Assembly: GCF_965638725.1 (NCBI RefSeq)
Contig: NC_134951.1
Span: forward strand, 992,001 to 1,056,000
Reading direction: 5' to 3'
Length of the DNA: 64,000 nucleotides
Origin: Aptenodytes patagonicus
Taxonomy: Eukaryota > Chordata > Aves > Sphenisciformes > Spheniscidae
The notes beneath the pieces were generated by a model. That model searched no databases and was not told the origin of the DNA. It worked only from the letters and a program-made list of their open reading frames with translations. Made by a program: the position numbers and the translations under genes. Numbering within the stretch: the first letter of the stretch is position 1; every line of letters starts with the position of its first letter. Below, in pieces: positions 57,601-64,000 of the stretch.

Positions 57601-60492
57601 GCTTAGTTATTGCTGTATCTTCCTGCTGTTGATAAGTTTTCTTTTATTGCATTTTTGCTTTTTAAATAAAAACATTTTAGGGCTGTTTTTTGGGCCCTAC
57701 TGTAAGCTGTGAACATACCTGAAGGATACAGATTTTCTCTGTGCTTCTGTGATGGTGTTCTTGTGCTAACTAGGTATGTTACAGTTTTTACTCTGTGTTC
57801 CTTCTGACTTTGTGAATTTGAAAGTTGTTAATGTAAAGAAAGACAGCAGATAGATTTCTTTCTGCCTGGTCAGGCTCTTTCTTTACTTACGCTGGAATTT
57901 CTAAAAAGATAGGCAGTAAAGATAAGATTTCTATCCTTTTGTGGCTATTAAGGCACTTGCAAGAGCTCCACCTTGCTTTAGTTGTTTGAAGTGGATTGTG
58001 TGGGGGATGTTCAGGTGCACCTCCGAACCCTCGGAGAAAGTGCTGCAGCTCGAGCTGCGAACCTCTGCCTTCTTCAGGATTACTGCCTGGGAGGGATGCA
58101 GGCGAAAGGGGCCACCCAGATGGCTCCCTGTGCTCATCAGAAAATTGGAATGTGGCCTGAATTCTGCTGTGATAATTTGGGTGTCGATAGCTGTAGTTTT
58201 CTGTTAAGAAAAATACTTGCTGTTGCCAGAGCCTGTAGCACAAAGGTGGGCAGCTTGAAGACACAAGACTTGAGTATGAATTTGTGCACATTTGCTTTTC
58301 GTTCCCGAATTGAAAATACATAGTGCTGTTCAAGTATACTTGCAAAGCAATTACTAACAAATGAAATACAAAATGCGCTTATTTATATGCTGCTTATGGT
58401 CTGCATTTGATGGTGATTTGACGTGCAGGTTGACGGTCAGGCTCCTAGCGCTGCAGCGTTGCCCCTCTCTTGCCCTACATTCCGCCCAGCGTCCTCACAG
58501 AGCTGAATGGTGTCTTTGTTTGGAAAGAATGCAAACAAAATTTGTGCTGTCTGAAAAGGGCTAGCTCATCATTTGTAGCTCTGAAATGGACTGGAAAATA
58601 ACTTTTTCTCCCTCCCTCTTGTACTGATGGCATTCTGTCTTTCACTTTTCTAGAGTTGGTTTGTGATTTAGCAATGGAAGAGTGATCTTTACAGAACCTT
58701 GGCAGGGGCTTGAGAAAGGTGTAAAGTGATATAGAACTGTTTGGATGCAGTGATTACGGATTTAAAACTCACTGTTGTGCTGACACAAGTCCTGGGTCTT
58801 CGTTAATGTCTTTCGCCTGAGAGCAATGGAAACTCAAAACCGTTGAGCAAATAGTTCTGTGTTCACCAAGACATTCAGATATTTAAACTTAGACAAATAA
58901 AACTGGAATGCTTTGTGGGGAGTCATTGACAATAACCTCTGCTGATGTAGGGATGGAAGAGCTTGACTTCAGTGGCCTGATGCACAAGTCTGACCTTCCA
59001 GCTTCTGAGGTCTGAGTGTGTACAGTGACTAGGCAGAAGTGACTTTCAATATTTGTGTAAGGGCAGATCTTGTTTGCACATACCGTGAGATCAACTAATG
59101 GTACTTCTTAAGCCTTGATACTCGAAGACCAGTAACCTAAAGAATCCATAAATAGCTTCTGTCTTTTTTTAAAGCCGTGAGTTCAGTTTTTGGTCAGGCC
59201 TGGGCCCATATGTTGCTGTTAGCAACTGGTACAAGACTTGAAATTGGAAGGAAACCCAGAAGTGAGCCAGAAACCTGGGATGATCTGCCTTTAAGGAGAC
59301 TTCGTTGTTAAACTGTGCGAGCTATACTGAAGCGTAACAAACCTTTCCAAATTTTCATTTGAAAGCATGGAATCAAGTGTTTAACAGGCTGGCAGTATAC
59401 TTCCAGGTTTTTCTGTGAATTCCAGTTTGTCCTGTTGAAGTTGATGAATATCTTATCGACACTTAATAAGGGAGTAATTTCATGTTCATCTTTAATTCAT
59501 TAGTTCTGTCATTATCCTCCTGTGATAGTAATATGTCCGTTCTGCATGCCGTTCAATTTTTATACCCGTTACCCTCTTAAACTCTTTCCTGAACTTAATG
59601 TTACTGGAAACTCCCCATACCTGTGATCTGTTCTCTCTGAAGCCTTTGTGTTTCTGCCGGCACAGTGTCGCTGGTGACTTCTTTGGAAAGACCTAGAACT
59701 GAACGGGCATTGTAGCGACGCAGAAGTCTAGTTTTTCCAGTCTGTTAAAACTACTTTGAAAGTATTTAGAGGCAAATAGGCGTTGCTATTTATAACAATC
59801 TTTCTGTTACGAAGGCTGAACTAGTATTATATTGTAATTGGAGTGCAAGCTGAGTATAACATGGGATTAGAGATTTATTTTTTCCCCAAATACTAGAGTT
59901 AGCTAAGTCCCTCTCGGTGCAGAGAAGAGTTAATTTCCTTGGCTGGGTTAATAGCTTACTTTATCTTAACGCATAAAAAGTGGCTGTCAAACATCCTGCT
60001 TTATCTGGGGAGAACCTAAAAGTAAGTGTCGCTGTATAAAATACTTTTATTTATATCTTTTGGCAAATGCTGTGTTCATTTGTTCGATAGCGTTGCTGTG
60101 GAGCACTACGTTGTAGCAAACAGTTAAATGCTGCAAAATGTGGGGATAGTTAAGTGTATTTGGAGCAATTTTGTATGTTGGCTATTAGTCGTTCAGCGGG
60201 TTTATTTTTCAAACCACATACATATGATACTAGCTATATTGATTCACAAATTTAACTTAACGTGAATGATGAAGTACTGCTTTGGCTAACTGGAAAAAAA
60301 ATGGAGCACTGACCTGAAACGGAGGTCTGAAGGTCCCCAGCTGACGTCCTAGAATTAGTGGACAACCTCGACCTTTAGGCACTGTACTGCTTTAAATCCT
60401 TAGAAATGGGGAATTTTGCCCCTTTACACTCTGGTTCATGTCTATGAAATACTTTGTAACCATAAGAGGCTCTGTGAGGAGCTGCATTTGTG

Positions 60493-61568
60493 GTGTGGTC
60501 TACCTGGACTTCAGTAAGGCCTTTGACACCGTCTCCCACAGCATTCTCCTAGAGAAGCTGGCGGCTCACGGCTTAGACAGGTGGACTCTGCGCTGGGTCA
60601 AAAACTGGCTGGACGGCCGGGCCCAGAGAGTTGTGGTGAATGGAGTTACATCCAGTTGGTGGCCGGTCACAAGCGGTGTTCCCCAAGACTCAGTTTTGGG
60701 GCCGGTCTTGTTCAATATCTTTATCGATGATCTGGATGAGGGGATCGAGTGCACCCTCAGTCAGTTTGCAGACAACACCAAGTTGGGCGGGAGTGTTGAT
60801 CTGCTGGAGGGTAGGAAGGCTCTGCAGAGGGACCTGGACAGGCTGGATCGATGGGCCCAGGCCAAGTGTATGAGGTTCAACAAGGCCAAGTGCCGGGTCC
60901 TGCACTTCGGCCACAACAACCCCATGCAGCGCTACAGGCTTGGGGAAGAGTGGCTGGAAAGCTGCCTGTCGGAAAAGGACCTGGGGGTGCTGGTCGACAG
61001 CCGGCTGAACATGAGCCGGCAGTGTGCCCAGGCGGCCAAGAAGGCCAATGGCATCCTGGCCTGTATCAGAAATAGTGTGGCCAGCAGGAGTAGGGAAGTG
61101 ATCGTGCCCCTGTACTCGGCACTGGTGAGGCCGCACCTCGAATACTGTGTTCAGTTTTGGGCCCCTCACTACAAGAAGGACGTCGAGGTGCTGGAGCGTG
61201 TCCAGAGAAGGGCAACGAGGCTGGTGAGGGGTCTGGAGAACAAGTCTTATGAGGAGCGGCTGAGGGAACTGGGACTGTTTAGCCTGGAGAAAAGGAGGCT
61301 GAGGGGAGACCTCATCGCTCTCTACAACCACCTGAAAGGAGGTTGTAGCGAGGTGGGGGTCGGTCTCTTCTCCCAAGGAACAAGCGATAGGACGAGAGGA
61401 AATGGCCTCAAGTTGTGCCAGGGGAGGTTTAGATTGGATGTAAGGAAAAATGTCTTTACTGAAAGAGTGGTGAAACATTGGACCAGGCTGCCCAGGGAAG
61501 TGGTGGAGTCCCCATCCCTGGAGGTATTTAAAAGACGTGTAGATGCGGCGCTGAGGGACATGGTTTAG
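60493..61568 (+). pseudogene. CR1 ORF2 fragment with an altered catalytic site
   Basis: A continuous frame runs from [14 protein letters not shown] to the natural ORF2 end ([17 protein letters not shown]). The catalytic FADD is changed to FADN (near 60768) and the conserved PQGS is PQDS, so the reverse transcriptase would not function even though the frame is open. The N-terminal two thirds of ORF2 are missing. Confidence 0.92.
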
Positions 61569-61655
61569 TGGGCATGGTGGTGTTGGGTCAACGGTTGGAC
61601 TCGATGATCTTAGAGGTCTTTTCCAACCTCAATGATTCTATGATTCTATGATTTG
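60493..61655 (+). repeat. CR1 retrotransposon, 5'-truncated copy in RAB10 intron 1
   Basis: About 1.16 kb in the same orientation as RAB10, ending in the CR1 tail ATGATTCTATGATTCTATGA. It is the same subfamily as the 49,966 copy, with which it shares roughly 95 percent identity by eye, in the opposite orientation and about 9 kb away. Confidence 0.95.
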
Positions 61656-64000
61656 ATACTCATTTAGGGGTTACTCTCCATTTTCCTTTTTGGCTGCATA
61701 TATGGTAGGTGTCCATCTAGCAAGTGCCATCCCCGTTCCTCCCCCTGCATGACACAGGCCTGTGGGGAGGGGGATTCTCCCCCCCCCATCTAAAATTGTG
61801 TAGCCTTTCCCAGAGAGGCTCTGATATCTGAATTTTTATGTAAAAAGATTTACTTCATTTTAACATTGAAATACTAAATCAGTAAGTGTGCTGTATATAG
61901 AGCTAAAAGGAGTTGGACTTGGTGGAGTTTAAAGCAGACTTCCCATGTAGACTTCTTACATAATAGTGTGTTTCATAAATTCTATTTAATCTTACTTGGT
62001 ATAAAATGACCTTGTAGATTTAAGAGGGAAGTTTGTGATTGCAGCTGCTGCCTTTTAAAAAGTCTAAATACAAACAGATTTTTGGAAAGCAAGAAGATTT
62101 GTTGGCGGTGTTTCTCTGATTTGAATTGAAAGTCAGAACTCTGGCTTCTAATCAGTGTCAGAGCATTTGAAGAAGATGGCTTGTAGTGTTCCTGCTCCAC
62201 TGGATGTAGTCTGTGCTAATAATTCTTGTAGGCAATTCGGGGAAGAGAAGGTTGAAACAAGACGTGGTCTTCAAGCCTTTTTTGCTATGGAGGATCTGGT
62301 GGGGGATTCCTCATCCTGGCTTGTCTTGCATGGCATCTGCCTCCGTCTGAGCCCATCTCTTCTGGGGAAGAGTGATAAGTTTGTACATGTTGCACAAATG
62401 AGGTTTCACCAAGGTCTTGCACAATGATGTTCATATTTCCCTGCCTTGGACGGAGATCTCTCACCGGGTGCTTGCAAGACTGTATTTGCCGATTCTAGGG
62501 TTGGATTTGCCTCTCCATTGGATTATAGTTACTCCGTGAAGGTAAAATGGTAATCTCTCAGCCTTTGGTCTGTCGCCTCTGTCGTGTGAAAACAGCTGCT
62601 GGTTCACAGAAGAAATTCTTAGGTAGCAGGCATGTAATGTTGCATCTTGTACTGCTGACACCCATCCCTTGTTTTTATTCTGTCTTCGAGATTATCAGTT
62701 TCTTATTTTAATCATCCTTTGTACAGTGCCTCTCACTTTTGTAAGCGATAGACTTCAGATAGGACAATTTATTACACCAGAATTAACAATGAAAATATTA
62801 AATACTGGTTTCAGTATTGGTCTCGGCTAAGGATCTGTCTTCAGTTTGATAGTTTCTTCTTTCCTAAGTCTTCTCAGCCCAGCTCTCCTTCATCTCTTCT
62901 TCAGTCAGTCCTTGTGAATCCCGTATTAACTAACTTCCTTGCGATACCATTTCAGCTTTGCCACAAATTAACACGTGAATTATTTTGTATTAGTTGGTAT
63001 TAAAAGTAAAAACCTTACTCATGCTCTGTCAAGATGGTCTCTGCTTACTCTGAGTTTTGAGAGTCGTGGTTACACGCTTCTGTCAAGTCGTGACTTTGCT
63101 TGTACCACGTCAGAGGCTGGAGCAGGGATGGACCCGGGCGAAGAGACGTGGTGGTTGGGTGCCAACTTATGCTGACAACTTGCCTTTTATTGCTGGTTGA
63201 AAGCTTCGTGTTGCTTAAACCCTTCTGTTTACATTATTGAAGCTTGAGGTTGACTGTCTGTAAACCGTGCGTGTGCCTGTTTGGCTCAAGAGACTATTTA
63301 GGGCTTCTGCTGCTTGTTTCAGCAGTGGAAAAAGCGAGATGACTGTTTTTTAATAGTCTGGAGTCTTGTCACACGCTCTGGTGTAGGCTCTCGCACTGGC
63401 CGCTTTGAGTGATGTTAAACAGGTAACACGCATTCAGATTTCTGTAGTTGATGTTATTCTTACAGGTAGATTACTTGAACAAGATTAATGGAAAGGAGAA
63501 TCCTGGGGGGCGAGGCAGGTTTTTTGAGAGGTTTCTGAAATGGTGGTGTCACAAGGATTAGGTATAAGCGTAAAAAAAAAAATTCACCACAATATTTCAC
63601 ATAATTTTTCAGCATATGCAAAATATTGTGGTTTAATCATTTTTGGGGAAAGACTAAAAAAAAACAAGAAGAAAGCTTGCTATTTTGTTTAGGATGTTTA
63701 AATTTATACCTATAGTCCCAAATCTCTTCTTTTTGGAAGTTCTCCAGAAAAATGGCAAAAACATGCTATTTTTCGTTCTTAAAAATAAGCAAGAAACTTA
63801 AAAGCCTTTACAAACCATATCATCTTAACAGTGTTAGCTGAAGGTGTCCGTTGACCAATTGCAGACCCTTTGAGGGCCCTGTTTGCGTTGGTAGCCATGC
63901 TCCTCTTTGCATTCCAGGTTACTTGGACATCCTTGGTTTACCTGACGATTCAGTAAAAGAAGAAGGAAAGCTGCTGTTCTGTCTGCAGCAATTCTGAGTT

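Larger units (their letters stand above)
36580..64000 (+). other. RAB10: RAB10 intron 1 (partial)
   Basis: All DNA after the RAB10 exon 1 donor to the window end. I looked for the second exon (the IDFKIKT segment) and the IWDTAGQERF segment and did not see them, so intron 1 is at least 27.4 kb, consistent with the long first intron in mammals. The first 400 bases are still CpG-rich; the rest is AT-richer with many T- and A-runs. It holds three CR1 copies (44,013, 49,966 and 60,493), a small tandem duplication at 43,557 and no recognisable RNA gene. Confidence 0.85.

Noticed and set aside
36580-64000. Second RAB10 exon inside the window
   Set aside because: I looked for codons of IDFKIKTVEL and IWDTAGQERF next to an AG acceptor and found none. 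A translated search with the RAB10 protein would settle it.

Overview
The window looks like nuclear DNA from a bird. It carries several CR1 retrotransposon copies, which are typical of avian and reptilian genomes. It also has two split vertebrate genes in a vertebrate gene order, CpG-rich promoters and long introns. No bacterial, plasmid or viral gene system is visible. The two genes are KIF3C (kinesin-2 motor subunit, minus strand, complete coding region in eight exons) and RAB10 (Rab GTPase, plus strand, first coding exon only). They lie head to head, as in the human 2p23 region as I remember it.

Layout. 1-7,990: gene-free DNA downstream of KIF3C, holding a large inverted duplication (arms 381-1072 and 1727-3097) and old CR1 remnants. 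7,990-11,525: probable KIF3C 3' UTR, with an AU-rich element close to the stop and a single candidate poly(A) signal. 11,526-21,702: KIF3C coding exons 8 to 1. All seven introns splice in frame at GT-AG sites and give a predicted 750-residue protein. Intron 1 (4.8 kb) is full of simple and tandem repeats. 21,703-22,195: GC-rich KIF3C promoter and 5' UTR. 22,200-25,390: two long G-rich minisatellites directly upstream of that promoter. 25,390-35,000: GC-rich intergenic DNA with two more tandem arrays and no gene I recognise. 35,000-36,950: RAB10 CpG island, 5' UTR and exon 1. 36,580-64,000: RAB10 intron 1, AT-richer, with three CR1 insertions. No second RAB10 exon was found.

The genes act in related trafficking processes. 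KIF3C is a microtubule motor subunit that pairs with KIF3A. RAB10 controls exocytic, endosomal and ER membrane traffic. Nothing in the sequence shows shared regulation beyond their divergent arrangement.

Main points of interest: the avian KIF3C lacks the Gly/Ser-rich loop-11 insert that I recall from mammalian KIF3C; a recent but slightly diverged inverted duplication with a 643-base difference between its arms; a 2.1 kb G-rich minisatellite with a 294-base higher-order unit abutting the KIF3C promoter; and two closely similar CR1 copies in opposite orientation in RAB10 intron 1. I did not find a new biological system, and most long open frames here are by-products of repeats or GC-rich antisense sequence.
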